From: Anaerotignum neopropionicum
Lineage (GTDB): Bacteria > Bacillota > Clostridia > Lachnospirales > Anaerotignaceae
DNA: 64,000 nt
Direction of reading: 5' to 3'
Assembly (NCBI RefSeq): GCF_001571775.1
Contig: NZ_LRVM01000004.1
Location: forward strand, 186,001-250,000
Made by a program: the position numbers and the translations under genes. The stretch's first letter is position 1. Each line of letters opens with the position of its first letter. This document shows, in pieces, positions 20,187 to 28,265 of the stretch. The notes beneath the pieces are model-generated. The model saw nothing but the letters and a program-made list of their open reading frames with translations. It made no database searches and was not told the origin of the DNA.

Positions 20187-20242
20187 AAAAAACAAACATA
20201 CAGAAACCCAAAAAAATGGGATTTTTCAGATGTTTGTTTTTT
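20187..20242. terminator. Bidirectional terminator between sstT and luxS
   Basis: AAAAAACAAACAT (20187-20199) is the exact complement of ATGTTTGTTTTTT (20230-20242), and a small inner hairpin, CCCA-A7-TGGG, sits between them. It most likely ends luxS, which is transcribed leftward. Confidence 0.75.
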
Positions 20243-20273
20243 GCTTATATTTGAAATACAAAGCCTAAGAAAA

Positions 20274-20768
20274 TCAGATGTTCTGACGAGGATAAACCAT
20301 ATTTTCTTCTTTTAGGCAGGCTAAAACTTCATCTGCAAATTTTTTGCATTCAAGCTTTGTAATTGCCAAATTATGATCCAGAAAATTTCCGCACATTTCC
20401 GATTTTGCGGCAGGAATTTCTTCCTCGAAGCTGCTCATATAATCATAGCATTCTTTCATAATGGTTGCTACATCAGCGGGTTCCAAGTCGCCTTTAAAAA
20501 TAACATACATACCTGTACGGCAGCCCATGGGTCCAACATAGATTGTTTTTTGGGACCACAGGGGATGGCTGCGGAAAAAGGTTGCCATCAAATGTTCAAT
20601 GGTATGCATGACGGAAGTGTCTAAAACCATCTCTCGGTTCGGTTCTTTCATGCGAACATCAAAGGTTGTTAAAACTCCGTTTTCTACGGTATCCTTTCGG
20701 GATACATAAATTCCTCTCAATAGTGTATTATGATCAATACCGAAGCTGGTTACGTCCATAGCTTTCAT
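20274..20768 (-). CDS. luxS: S-ribosylhomocysteine lyase (AI-2 synthesis)
   Basis: LuxS cleaves S-ribosylhomocysteine to homocysteine and DPD, the precursor of autoinducer-2, in the activated methyl cycle. The metal site HTIEHLMATFFR (HxxEH, about residues 54-65) and the GPMGCRTGMYV segment (about 80-90) are intact. A further conserved region is ATIMKECYDY. At 164 residues it is slightly longer than the 150-160 typical. The gene stands alone, divergent from the HD-domain gene. SAM use by the polyamine operon yields methylthioadenosine, not the LuxS substrate, so no direct link is implied. Confidence 0.95.
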   Translation of the reverse strand: MKAMDVTSFGIDHNTLLRGIYVSRKDTVENGVLTTFDVRMKEPNREMVLDTSVMHTIEHLMATFFRSHPLWSQKTIYVGPMGCRTGMYVIFKGDLEPADVATIMKECYDYMSSFEEEIPAAKSEMCGNFLDHNLAITKLECKKFADEVLACLKEENMVYPRQNI

Positions 20769-20858
20769 CCTTTCTTATTTTATAAGATTAAACAAGGTCA
20801 TTCTACCTTTTTTTTAATAGTTTTTCAAGCGTTCCGACATAACTTTCCATTGTAAGGG

Positions 20859-20887
20859 TTGAACGGTTTTGTTTTTTGCTGTAAAAT
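20859..20887 (+). promoter_or_regulatory. Promoter of the HD-domain gene
   Basis: TTGAAC (20859-20864), a 17-nt spacer and TAAAAT (20882-20887). Transcription would begin around 20894, which excludes the in-frame ATG at 20859 and supports the start at 20922. Confidence 0.65.
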
Positions 20888-20921
20888 AGGAAAAAATATA
20901 CTTTGGAAAAGGGGAATATAC

Positions 20922-21482
20922 ATGTCGAAGCAAATTACAAGGGATGAGGCTTGGGAATTACTTACAAAATATAATAAAGATGCTTTTCATTTGCGTCATG
21001 GCGAAACAGTGGAAAGCGCAATGCGCTATTTTGCTAAGGCACTGGGATATGGCGAGGAAGAGGCGTTTTGGGGCAATGTTGGGCTGCTGCACGACCTGGA
21101 TTTTGAAATGTACCCGGAGGAGCATTGCATTAAATGTCAGGAGATTATGAAGGAGCATGATTTGGACGAGCGCTTGATTCATGCGGTGGCAAGCCATGGA
21201 TATGGAATTTGCTGTGACGTTGCCCCTATCCATGAAATGGAAAAGGTGCTTTTTGCTGTAGATGAGTTAACTGGGTTAATTGGCGCGGCGGCTTTAATGC
21301 GTCCTTCAAAAAGCGTTCAGGATATGGAGCTGAAATCCATTAAGAAAAAGTTTAAAGATAAAGCTTTTGCCGCAGGCTGCAATAGAGATGTAATCCGAAG
21401 AGGCGCAGAGCAGTTAGGCTGGGAATTGGACGATTTAATGATAAAGACGCTAGAGGCTATGAAAGCGGATCCAAGAAATTAG
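20922..21482 (+). CDS. HD-domain (HDIG-type) hydrolase
   Basis: This 186-residue putative metal-dependent phosphohydrolase carries the HD pair in GLLHDLDFEMYPEEH (about 55-69) and further conserved histidines in LIHAVASHGYG (about 85-95). That spacing resembles the HDIG group (YqeK-like or nucleotide phosphohydrolases). The substrate cannot be read from sequence. The start is ATG 20922, after AAAGGGGAATATAC. No operon partners: luxS is divergent and the secreted protein follows after a 56-nt gap. Confidence 0.8.
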   Translation: MSKQITRDEAWELLTKYNKDAFHLRHGETVESAMRYFAKALGYGEEEAFWGNVGLLHDLDFEMYPEEHCIKCQEIMKEHDLDERLIHAVASHGYGICCDVAPIHEMEKVLFAVDELTGLIGAAALMRPSKSVQDMELKSIKKKFKDKAFAAGCNRDVIRRGAEQLGWELDDLMIKTLEAMKADPRN

Positions 21483-21538
21483 TGAAAGTCTGTTGGCTAT
21501 AATTTAGCTATATTACATTAGAGAATGGGGGGGATAAG

Positions 21539-23176
21539 ATGAAGTTTGTAAAAGGAAGGGGTATCCGTGTTGTTGCGGCAAGCATTTTGTTTTCTATGAT
21601 GCTTTCTATTTATGCCTTTGGAGCAATTCCCAGCGCATATTGGAAGGTGCAGCAGCCGTTTATTACTGCAAGAGAAGCGGGGAATAACAATGATATCATT
21701 AAGTATGGCAATGAAATTGTAAATATTTTTCAGGACAAGCCGCTGGATAGGGATAAGGCGGAAATTTTATATAGCACTTATGATGCAATGTACAAGGCCT
21801 ATGAAAATACAGGGAAATATGGAAATGCCATTGATATTTTAAAGGCGCAGATACCCTATGGGGAGTATTTGGGTTATGCTGATGGAGTGAAGCTTGCGAG
21901 GGAAAGGGTCAATAAAATCAATCCCATGACAGAGGTATATGCTGTGACTGAAAATACAGTTTCTGTGCCTTATTATGGGATGAAAAATGAACCTAAGGCG
22001 GGTACATATTATGGTAGAGTTTATTCAAGTGGTGGAATTAAGTCCATGGAACAGGAAACGGCAATCTCATTTTATGTTGAATGTATGCAAAACAAGGTGG
22101 CAGATTTCGATTATTTAATCAGGCCTTATGCCGATGGGACAAGGTTAATTCATATTGCATTGAATATGCCGGAGGAAAATGATTCCTTAAAGCTTGTTAT
22201 GCAATCTAGTTCAGATGCTTATCTCAAGGAAACCATGGAGTATTTGAAGTCTTTGAATGCACCGGTATTGGTCCGAATAGGTGGCGAGATGAATGTATGG
22301 CAAAATCTTGCCGATCCTGCTTTGTTTAAGCAGGCGTACATTAAAATTGCCAATATTGCAAGACAGATCGCACCCAATGTGGCATTGGTTTTTTCCCCAA
22401 ATGATGTGTCAAATTGGAACGTAGATATGGATGACTATTATCCCGGCGATGCTTATGTGGACTGGGTTGGTGTTTCATTATATATAAACCAATATAAAAA
22501 TCCTCAAAATCCCATAGTAGGCAAGGATTCTGATGAAATGTACTATGGAAACGGCTTATATGCAAATCCCCTTACAAAGCTTAAAAATATTGTATCCAAA
22601 TACGGTGATAGAAAGCCTATCATCATTACCGAAACTGGGGTTGGCTATGGAATCAATGGGAAGTCTGTTGATTTGAATGCTTTTGCAAAAGAAAGAATCC
22701 AGATGCTTTACACCTACGCCAATATGTTATTCCCTCAGGTGAAAGGTATCATTTATTTTGATGTTGATTTGGGGAGTAGCAATAAATACTTATATTCTTT
22801 GAGTAATAACGCCCAAATGATGCGTCAATATATTGCATCTACCGAAGATAATGCAGACCTCATTAAGAAAATGGGGGTTACACCAAAGGCCTATGTGAAG
22901 GCAGGAAGCTATAGCGATACGCTCCCCATGATTGAGCTGTCAACCTATTGTATTTTGCCGGGAAATGTGCCTGTGACGGTGGAATATTCCGTAGACGGTA
23001 AAAAGCTCGCTTCTGCCGGTCAAATGCCCTATAAGTGTAATGTGGATGCAAGTACATTGTTGGCTGGAGATCATGAGTTGAAGGTTTTAATCAAGGCTTC
23101 TAATGGCTATGAAAAGACGAAAGTTTACACTTTAAACAAACAGGCAAATAACCTGGTAACAATAAAAGCAAAGTAA
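21539..23176 (+). CDS. Secreted glycoside hydrolase family 26-like protein
   Basis: This 545-residue protein has an N-terminal signal peptide (basic GRGIRV then a hydrophobic run ending near IYAFGA, about 1-30), an alpha-helical segment to about 120, and a TIM-barrel-like region. Candidate catalytic glutamates are in RIGGEMNVW (about 243) and IITETGVGYG (about 364), followed by KGIIYFDVD. DWVGVSLYINQY also resembles GH26 and related clan A hydrolases. The C-terminal 90 residues (LPGNVPVTVEYSVDGKKLAS) look like an Ig-like beta-sandwich. Family membership is inferred from motifs, and the substrate is unknown. GGGGGGA precedes the ATG. A terminator follows. Confidence 0.72.
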   Translation: MKFVKGRGIRVVAASILFSMMLSIYAFGAIPSAYWKVQQPFITAREAGNNNDIIKYGNEIVNIFQDKPLDRDKAEILYSTYDAMYKAYENTGKYGNAIDILKAQIPYGEYLGYADGVKLARERVNKINPMTEVYAVTENTVSVPYYGMKNEPKAGTYYGRVYSSGGIKSMEQETAISFYVECMQNKVADFDYLIRPYADGTRLIHIALNMPEENDSLKLVMQSSSDAYLKETMEYLKSLNAPVLVRIGGEMNVWQNLADPALFKQAYIKIANIARQIAPNVALVFSPNDVSNWNVDMDDYYPGDAYVDWVGVSLYINQYKNPQNPIVGKDSDEMYYGNGLYANPLTKLKNIVSKYGDRKPIIITETGVGYGINGKSVDLNAFAKERIQMLYTYANMLFPQVKGIIYFDVDLGSSNKYLYSLSNNAQMMRQYIASTEDNADLIKKMGVTPKAYVKAGSYSDTLPMIELSTYCILPGNVPVTVEYSVDGKKLASAGQMPYKCNVDASTLLAGDHELKVLIKASNGYEKTKVYTLNKQANNLVTIKAK

Positions 23177-23202
23177 TTTTAAAAAAGTACAAAAATTTCT
23201 TA

Positions 23203-23237
23203 TGGTATTCATAAAATTTATGGATGCCATTTATTTT
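23203..23237 (+). terminator. Terminator of the GH26-like gene
   Basis: TGGTATTCATAAA (23203-23215) pairs with TTTATGGATGCCA (23217-23229) with two G-T pairs, followed by a T-rich tail. Confidence 0.7.
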
Positions 23238-23321
23238 TAAAAAAACCGTATTCAAACAGTAATATTTATTTATATTACGGACAAAATAATAGCGAAATCT
23301 AATCAAAAGGAGGGAATTCAA

Positions 23322-23483
23322 ATGGAAAGATGTAATGAATGTATTCGTTGTACTGTGGATAACTGCAGACATCATCACAACACGAAAAATTACTGTACCC
23401 TGGATGCAATTCAGGTAGGCACACATGAAGGAAATCCAACCATGGATCAATGTACAGATTGTAAATCCTTCAATATAAAGTAA
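23322..23483 (+). CDS. DUF1540-type Cys-rich mini-protein
   Basis: This 53-residue protein has an AGGAGGG site 10 nt before the ATG. It starts MERCNECIRCTVDNCRHHHN and ends with MDQCTDCKSFNIK. Cysteine spacing (C4, C7, C10, C15, C25, C44, C47) with the C-x-V-x-N-C core matches DUF1540 proteins, which are common in Clostridia and presumed to bind metal. No function is known. It lies alone between the secreted hydrolase and the phosphatase gene. Downstream, AATAACCGGTTATT plus T7 and a GCGGGC/GCCCGC hairpin (23507-23546) look like terminators. Confidence 0.85.
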   Translation: MERCNECIRCTVDNCRHHHNTKNYCTLDAIQVGTHEGNPTMDQCTDCKSFNIK

Positions 23484-23623
23484 GATAACCGGTTATTTTT
23501 TTGATAGCGGGCTTCTTTTTATGGATTAACATAAAAGGATGCCCGCATTTCTTGCGAATTTAACCCAAATAGGCTTGCTAGGACATGCAATTATAGCGTA
23601 AAATAACTTGGGGTGATATATTT

Positions 23624-24217
23624 ATGAAGGTTTATCTTGTTCGACATGGTGAAACGGATTGGAATTTGCGTGGGATGTTTTATGGATGGACAGACTGCGA
23701 TATCAATGAAAAAGGAATCATGCAGGCAGAAAGATTAAAAAAATATTTTGGCACAATTTCCTACGACAAAATATATGCAAGTGATTTACTCCGGGCAGCG
23801 CATACGGCTGAAATTATCGCCGAAGATAAAAAAATAGATGTACTAAAGGACAGCTGCTTTCGAGAGCTGCATTATGGAGATTGGGAGGATAAGGAAGGCT
23901 CTTACATACGGGAAAATCATGGTGAAGAATTAAGTCGATGGCTAAAGGAATGGAAAACAAGTGCTTTCCCCGGCGGCGAAGCTTTTTTTGATTTTTATCA
24001 ACGGGTAACAGATGGATTAATTCGCGTAATTGAGGAGAATAAAAGTAAAAACGTAATCATTGTATCTCATAATGGACCTATGAGTGCCATGCTTTGTTAT
24101 TTAACAGGAGTGGGCCCAGACGGTTTTTGGCGATTTTTCTCTGAACAGGGGTGTTATAGTTCTGCATTTATTTCCGAAAAAAAGATTACCATCGAGAAAA
24201 TAAACTGTCCTGTTTAA
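23624..24217 (+). CDS. Histidine phosphatase family protein (GpmB/CobC-like)
   Basis: This 197-residue protein has the phosphoglycerate-mutase-like catalytic motif VRHGETDWNLRG (about 5-16), the second arginine in YASDLLRAAHTAEII, the acid RELHYGDWEDKEG, and the second histidine in IIVSHNGPMSAMLCYL (about 143-158). Members dephosphorylate small phosphorylated metabolites, such as alpha-ribazole phosphate or sugar phosphates. No cobalamin genes are nearby, so CobC function is not supported. The start ATG 23624 follows GGGGTGA. Confidence 0.88.
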   Translation: MKVYLVRHGETDWNLRGMFYGWTDCDINEKGIMQAERLKKYFGTISYDKIYASDLLRAAHTAEIIAEDKKIDVLKDSCFRELHYGDWEDKEGSYIRENHGEELSRWLKEWKTSAFPGGEAFFDFYQRVTDGLIRVIEENKSKNVIIVSHNGPMSAMLCYLTGVGPDGFWRFFSEQGCYSSAFISEKKITIEKINCPV

Positions 24218-24232
24218 TTTGAAAAAAATTTC

Positions 24233-24281
24233 AAGCTGTAAAGGGAAAATACTTGACAGCTTGCTTTTTTTTTAGTATGAT
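24233..24281 (+). promoter_or_regulatory. Terminator of the phosphatase gene overlapping the ylxM-ffh promoter
   Basis: The hairpin AAGCTGT (24233-24239) with ACAGCTT (24256-24262) is followed by eight T and ends the upstream gene. The same bases contain TTGACA (24253-24258), a 17-nt spacer that includes the T tract, and TATGAT (24276-24281), a near-consensus sigma-A promoter for ylxM-ffh. Confidence 0.75.
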
Positions 24282-24328
24282 ATTGCAAGTGATTGTAAAG
24301 TGATTTTCCTTTACAGGGGGAATGAAAG

Positions 24329-24679
24329 ATGATTGAAATTTTAAAGCTGACGTTGCTTTATGATTTTTATGGTGAGCTTTTGACAGAAAAGCAAAAGCAA
24401 GTGTTTGAGATGCATTATCAGAACGATCTTTCTCTTTCTGAAATCGGAGAAGAATTATCAATCAGTCGTCAGGCTGTGCGGGATCAGCTAAAGCGCACAG
24501 AAAAAATACTGATTGAATATGAAGAAAAACTACGTTTGGTAGAACGCTTTCAAGAGCAGCAAAGGGCTGTTCGCAAAATGAAAAGTATTCTTGATGAAAT
24601 AGCAATCGGAGAAATCAGCAAAGAAACCACAGAAGCAATTTCTTCCATGAAGCAAATTGCAGATTCGATATTATCGTAA
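24329..24679 (+). CDS. ylxM: YlxM-type putative helix-turn-helix protein
   Basis: This 116-residue UPF0122 protein is encoded directly before ffh in most Firmicutes. It begins LKLTLLYDFYGELLTEKQKQ and has a sigma-region-4-like HTH, DLSLSEIGEELSISRQAVRD (about 34-53), followed by a helical tail. It is thought to assist the signal recognition particle pathway. GGGGGAATG precedes the ATG. It is 15 nt from ffh and shares its promoter. Confidence 0.92.
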   Translation: MIEILKLTLLYDFYGELLTEKQKQVFEMHYQNDLSLSEIGEELSISRQAVRDQLKRTEKILIEYEEKLRLVERFQEQQRAVRKMKSILDEIAIGEISKETTEAISSMKQIADSILS

Positions 24680-24694
24680 AAAGGAGGGCGATCT

Positions 24695-26035
24695 ATGGCA
24701 TTTGAAAATCTTTCCGCTAAGCTGCAGGAAGTGTTCAAGCAACTCCGGGGAAAAGGCGTTTTGACCGAGGATGATGTAAAGGCTGCGATGCGAGAAGTGA
24801 AGATCGCACTACTAGAAGCAGACGTAAACTTTAAAATTGTTAAGGATTTTATCAAAACGGTTACGGACCGTGCCGTTGGCGTGGAGGTTTTGCAAGGCTT
24901 AAACCCGGGTCAGCAGGTTATTAAAATCGTAAATGAAGAATTGATCTCCTTGATGGGCAGTACCCAAAGCAGACTAACCTACTCTAACCGTCCGCCTACC
25001 GTATATATGATGGTGGGTCTGCAAGGTGCAGGTAAAACCACCAGCAGCGGTAAATTGGCGGGGCAGCTTAGAAAGCAGGGCAGAAATCCCCTTTTGGTTG
25101 CCTGTGATATTTATCGTCCTGCTGCAATTAAGCAATTACAGGTGGTAGGGAAAAATTACGGTATTCCTGTTTTTGAAATGGGTACTGAGGTAAGCCCTGT
25201 GGAAATTTCCAAAAAGGCCTTGGAATATGCAGCTGAGCAACACCATGATGTGGTTTTGATCGATACCGCAGGTCGTTTGCACATTAACGAAGAATTGATG
25301 CAGGAGCTGTTGGATATTAAAGCCACAGTAAGACCGCAGGAGGTTCTTTTGGTAGTAGACGCTATGACCGGGCAGGATGCCGTAACCGTAGCGGGCAGTT
25401 TTGACAGCCAGTTGGGTGTGGATGGTATTATTATGACAAAGTTGGACGGCGATGCCAGAGGCGGTGCCGCGCTTTCCGTCAGAAGTGTTACCAACAAACC
25501 AATTAAATATATTGGTATGGGTGAAAAAATGGAGGATCTTGAGCCTTTTTACCCCGACCGCATGGCTTCCAGGATTTTAGGGATGGGAGATGTTCTTTCC
25601 CTGATTGACAAGGTACAGCAAAATATTGATGAACAGGAAGCCTTGGAGATGCAAAAGAAAATGCGCTCCAACGAGTTTACCTTGGAGGATTTCCTGTCAC
25701 AAATGCAGCAAATTAAAAAAATGGGCCCGCTGAAGGATTTAATGGGAATGGTTCCCGGGCTGAACGGTCTGAATTTGGATAAGGCAATGGAAGGGGTTGA
25801 CCCTGCCAAGGAAATGGTGAAGGTAGAAGCCATTATACAATCTATGACAAAAGAAGAACGGTCAAATCCTTCTCTTCTTAATGGTCCTCGTAAAAAACGC
25901 ATTGCCAACGGCTGCGGCAGGAGCATTGCGGAGGTGAATCGTCTGCTGAAGCAATTTGAAGAAATGAAAAAAATGATGAAGCAGATGAACAATATGCAAA
26001 AGGGTAAGAAAGGGAAACTTCCTTTTTTCCGATAA
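24695..26035 (+). CDS. ffh: Signal recognition particle protein Ffh (SRP54)
   Basis: This GTPase binds signal peptides and 4.5S RNA to target membrane proteins. The N domain is at about 1-85. The G domain has G1 GLQGAGKTTSSGKLA (about 106-120), DTAGRLH and TKLDGDARGG. The methionine-rich M domain (about 300-446) ends with RSIAEVNRLLKQFEEMKKMM and the basic tail KGKKGKLPFFR. At 446 residues it is typical. The operon order ylxM-ffh-rpsP-khpA-rimM-trmD is conserved in Firmicutes. Confidence 0.97.
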   Translation: MAFENLSAKLQEVFKQLRGKGVLTEDDVKAAMREVKIALLEADVNFKIVKDFIKTVTDRAVGVEVLQGLNPGQQVIKIVNEELISLMGSTQSRLTYSNRPPTVYMMVGLQGAGKTTSSGKLAGQLRKQGRNPLLVACDIYRPAAIKQLQVVGKNYGIPVFEMGTEVSPVEISKKALEYAAEQHHDVVLIDTAGRLHINEELMQELLDIKATVRPQEVLLVVDAMTGQDAVTVAGSFDSQLGVDGIIMTKLDGDARGGAALSVRSVTNKPIKYIGMGEKMEDLEPFYPDRMASRILGMGDVLSLIDKVQQNIDEQEALEMQKKMRSNEFTLEDFLSQMQQIKKMGPLKDLMGMVPGLNGLNLDKAMEGVDPAKEMVKVEAIIQSMTKEERSNPSLLNGPRKKRIANGCGRSIAEVNRLLKQFEEMKKMMKQMNNMQKGKKGKLPFFR

Positions 26036-26068
26036 ATGAAGTTTAAATTTTTTAGGAGGTGAAATGAT

Positions 26069-26317
26069 ATGGCAGTAAGAATTAGATTGAAAAGATTGGG
26101 TGCAAAAAAGGCTCCTTTCTATAGAATTGTTGTTGCGGATTCCAGAACATCCAGAAACGGTAAATCTATCGAAGAGATTGGTTACTACGATCCTACAAAG
26201 GAACCTATTGTTCTGAAGGTTGATGCGGAAGCAGCCAATAAATGGATTGCTAACGGTGCACAGCCTTCCGAAACTGCAAAGGCTCTGTTGAAAAAAGCTG
26301 GCGTAATCGGCGAATAA
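26069..26317 (+). CDS. rpsP: 30S ribosomal protein S16
   Basis: This 82-residue protein begins [20 protein letters not shown], the S16 signature, and continues [20 protein letters not shown] and [27 protein letters not shown] lies before the ATG. It is an assembly protein of the 30S body, and the gene follows ffh as usual. Confidence 0.97.
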   Translation: MAVRIRLKRLGAKKAPFYRIVVADSRTSRNGKSIEEIGYYDPTKEPIVLKVDAEAANKWIANGAQPSETAKALLKKAGVIGE

Positions 26318-26339
26318 TCCGAAGGCGGGAGGCTTGACT

Positions 26340-26570
26340 ATGAGAGAATTATTAGAGGTCATTGCAAAAAATCTTGTGGATTTTCCGGAAAAGGTACAAG
26401 TAACCGAAACCGAAAATGAACGTACATTAGTGCTGGAATTGAAGGTTGCCCCTGAAGATATGGGGAAGGTGATTGGCAAACAGGGAAGAATTGCAAAAGC
26501 AATTCGTACCCTTGTAAAAGCTTCCGGTGTTCATGAGGATAAAAAAATTATCGTTGAGATTATTCAATGA
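26340..26570 (+). CDS. khpA: KH-domain RNA-binding protein KhpA
   Basis: This 76-residue single KH-domain protein (YlqC) has the GxxG loop within GKVIGKQGRIAKAIRTLVKA (about 42-61). The start ATG 26340 is favoured by GGGAGG 7 nt upstream over the in-frame TTG at 26334. In Firmicutes KhpA pairs with KhpB and binds RNA, with effects on cell elongation. It lies 22 nt after rpsP. The gap to rimM holds the hairpin array described separately. Confidence 0.94.
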   Translation: MRELLEVIAKNLVDFPEKVQVTETENERTLVLELKVAPEDMGKVIGKQGRIAKAIRTLVKASGVHEDKKIIVEIIQ

Positions 26571-26599
26571 AAAAATGCCTTAATATTTGGGCAGTATAA

Positions 26600-26818
26600 G
26601 GGTGCCGACTTTGTCGGCGCCCCAGGCTGAAGACAAAGTCAAAATATTGAGGGTTTTGCCCTCAAACACCCACATGGGTTTCACCATTAATCTGTCTAAA
26701 CCCGCATAGAATGCGGGTTCTGTGAAGGTTTTTGGTCTTGCTTTTTTCAAAAAGTAAGTGGGTTTGGGCAACGCCCAAGGTTTGTCTACGTTCTGGGGTG
26801 TCGACTTTGTCGGCACCC
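26600..26818. repeat. Intergenic hairpin array between khpA and rimM
   Basis: Six inverted repeats occupy 219 bp. A: GGGTGCCGAC-TTT-GTCGGCGCCC (26600-26622, one T-G pair). B: GAGGG/CCCTC (26649-26663). C: AACCCGCAT/ATGCGGGTT (26699-26719). D: CTTGCTTTTT/AAAAAGTAAG (26737-26758). E: TTGGGC/GCCCAA (26764-26778). F: GGGTGTCGAC-TTT-GTCGGCACCC (26796-26818). A and F are near-copies bounding the element. It does not look coding and resembles an interspersed palindromic repeat inserted in a ribosomal operon. Genome-wide copy number cannot be judged here. Confidence 0.7.
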
Positions 26819-26908
26819 TTTGAACAAAGCTTACTCTATTGTTGTAGTGGTGAGGTGTGAGCATCCTGCCTGTTTTTATTTAGAGAATTTATCATTTTTG
26901 AGGTGTAT

Positions 26909-27418
26909 ATGGAACAGTATTTTGAAATCGGTAAAATTACAGGTACCCATGGAATTAAAGGAACAATGCGCGTATTTCCTACTACGCAAGATCCCACTAG
27001 ATTTGAGCGTTTAAAAGAAATTATCGTTGAAATCAGAGACAATAGAGAAACCTTTCAAATACAAAAGGTTGCATATCATAAGCAGTTTGTTTTGCTGACT
27101 GTAAAAGAAATCACAGACATTAACGTGGCAGAGCTTTATAAAAATGGAACCATTTTGATTCCTGATTCTTTTGCCATCCCTTTGGAGGAAGATGAGTATT
27201 ACACCAGAGATTTATATGGTTTAAAGGTCATCACCGAAGATGGAGAAGAGTTGGGTGAGCTTACTAAAATTTATGTTACAGGCGCAAACGACGTTTATGC
27301 AGTGCAAAAAAATTCTGACGAGAAGGAGCTTTTGATTCCTGCAATCAAAGATTGTATTAAAAAAGTGGATTTAAAAGCAGGGGTTATGACGGTAACACTT
27401 CTGGAAGGGTTGAGATAA
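26909..27418 (+). CDS. rimM: 16S rRNA processing protein RimM
   Basis: This 169-residue protein acts in maturation of the 30S head. It begins YFEIGKITGTHGIKGTMRV (N-terminal RimM domain) and has the PRC-barrel segment YYTRDLYGLKVITEDGEELG (about 89-108) and LLIPAIKDCIKKVDLKAG near the end. ATG 26909 follows AGGTG. The overlapping in-frame GTG at 26903 is part of that site. The stop overlaps the trmD start (TAATG). Confidence 0.95.
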   Translation: MEQYFEIGKITGTHGIKGTMRVFPTTQDPTRFERLKEIIVEIRDNRETFQIQKVAYHKQFVLLTVKEITDINVAELYKNGTILIPDSFAIPLEEDEYYTRDLYGLKVITEDGEELGELTKIYVTGANDVYAVQKNSDEKELLIPAIKDCIKKVDLKAGVMTVTLLEGLR

Positions 27419-28152
27419 TGAAGCAGTTTCTTGTTCTGACATTATTTCCTGAAATGATTCAAGAAACGTTATCCCATAGCATTTTGGGCAGAGCGCAAAA
27501 AGAAGGCATAATCTCCATAGAGGCCATCAATATCAGAGATTTTTCCAACAACAAGCATTTACAGGTGGATGATTATCCCTATGGCGGTGGGGCAGGCATG
27601 GTTATGCAGCCACAGCCCATTTATGACGCCTATCAAAGCATATTGCCAAAGGCCGAAAAGGCGCGTGTTCTTTATATGACACCCCAGGGAAAGCCTTTTA
27701 CCCAGCGTATGGCGGAGGAATTGGCACAGGAGGAAAGCCTGGTTTTTTTGTGCGGACATTATGAGGGCGTGGATGAACGGGTGATTGAAGAAATCGTCAC
27801 GGATGAAATCTCTCTGGGGGATTTTGTATTAACTGGTGGTGAATTGGCGGCAATTACCATGATTGATGCAATTTCTCGCCTAATGCCTGGCGTCCTTGGA
27901 AAAGAGGCATCCTTTGAGGAGGAAAGCTTTTCCCACGGTCTTTTGGAATATCCCCAATATACTCGACCTCCTGTGTTTATGGAAAAAGAGGTCCCCCAGG
28001 TGTTATTAAGCGGCCATCATGGGAATGTGGAAAAATGGCGCAGAGAGCAGGCACTTCTTCGCACTGCCACAAAGCGACAAGATTTATTAAAGGCGGCTGA
28101 ATTAAGCCAAGAAGACATTGAAATTTTAAAAAAGAATGGCATTGAGCTATAA
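27418..28152 (+). CDS. trmD: tRNA (guanine-N1)-methyltransferase TrmD
   Basis: This 244-residue SPOUT methyltransferase modifies G37 of tRNA. It starts LVLTLFPEMIQETLSHSILG. The knotted SAM site includes LVFLCGHYEGVDERV (about 107-121), followed by SLGDFVLTGGELAAITMIDA. It overlaps rimM by one base. rplS, which normally follows trmD, is not present. A hairpin CCCAA/TTGGG at about 28180-28200, without a T tract, lies downstream. Confidence 0.96.
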   Translation: MKQFLVLTLFPEMIQETLSHSILGRAQKEGIISIEAINIRDFSNNKHLQVDDYPYGGGAGMVMQPQPIYDAYQSILPKAEKARVLYMTPQGKPFTQRMAEELAQEESLVFLCGHYEGVDERVIEEIVTDEISLGDFVLTGGELAAITMIDAISRLMPGVLGKEASFEEESFSHGLLEYPQYTRPPVFMEKEVPQVLLSGHHGNVEKWRREQALLRTATKRQDLLKAAELSQEDIEILKKNGIEL

Positions 28153-28265
28153 GCTGCTAGAGAAGCCCTTCCTTTACAGCCCAAGTTTTCAAAATTTGGG
28201 TTGGTGTTGTGCGGGCAAAAAAAATAAAAGTGAATATTAAGTGTATATTTAGGAGGAAAATATTT

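Noticed and set aside
26580-26864. Minus-strand ORF across the khpA-rimM gap
   Set aside because: It is generated by the hairpin array, lacks a ribosome site and opposes a ribosomal operon.
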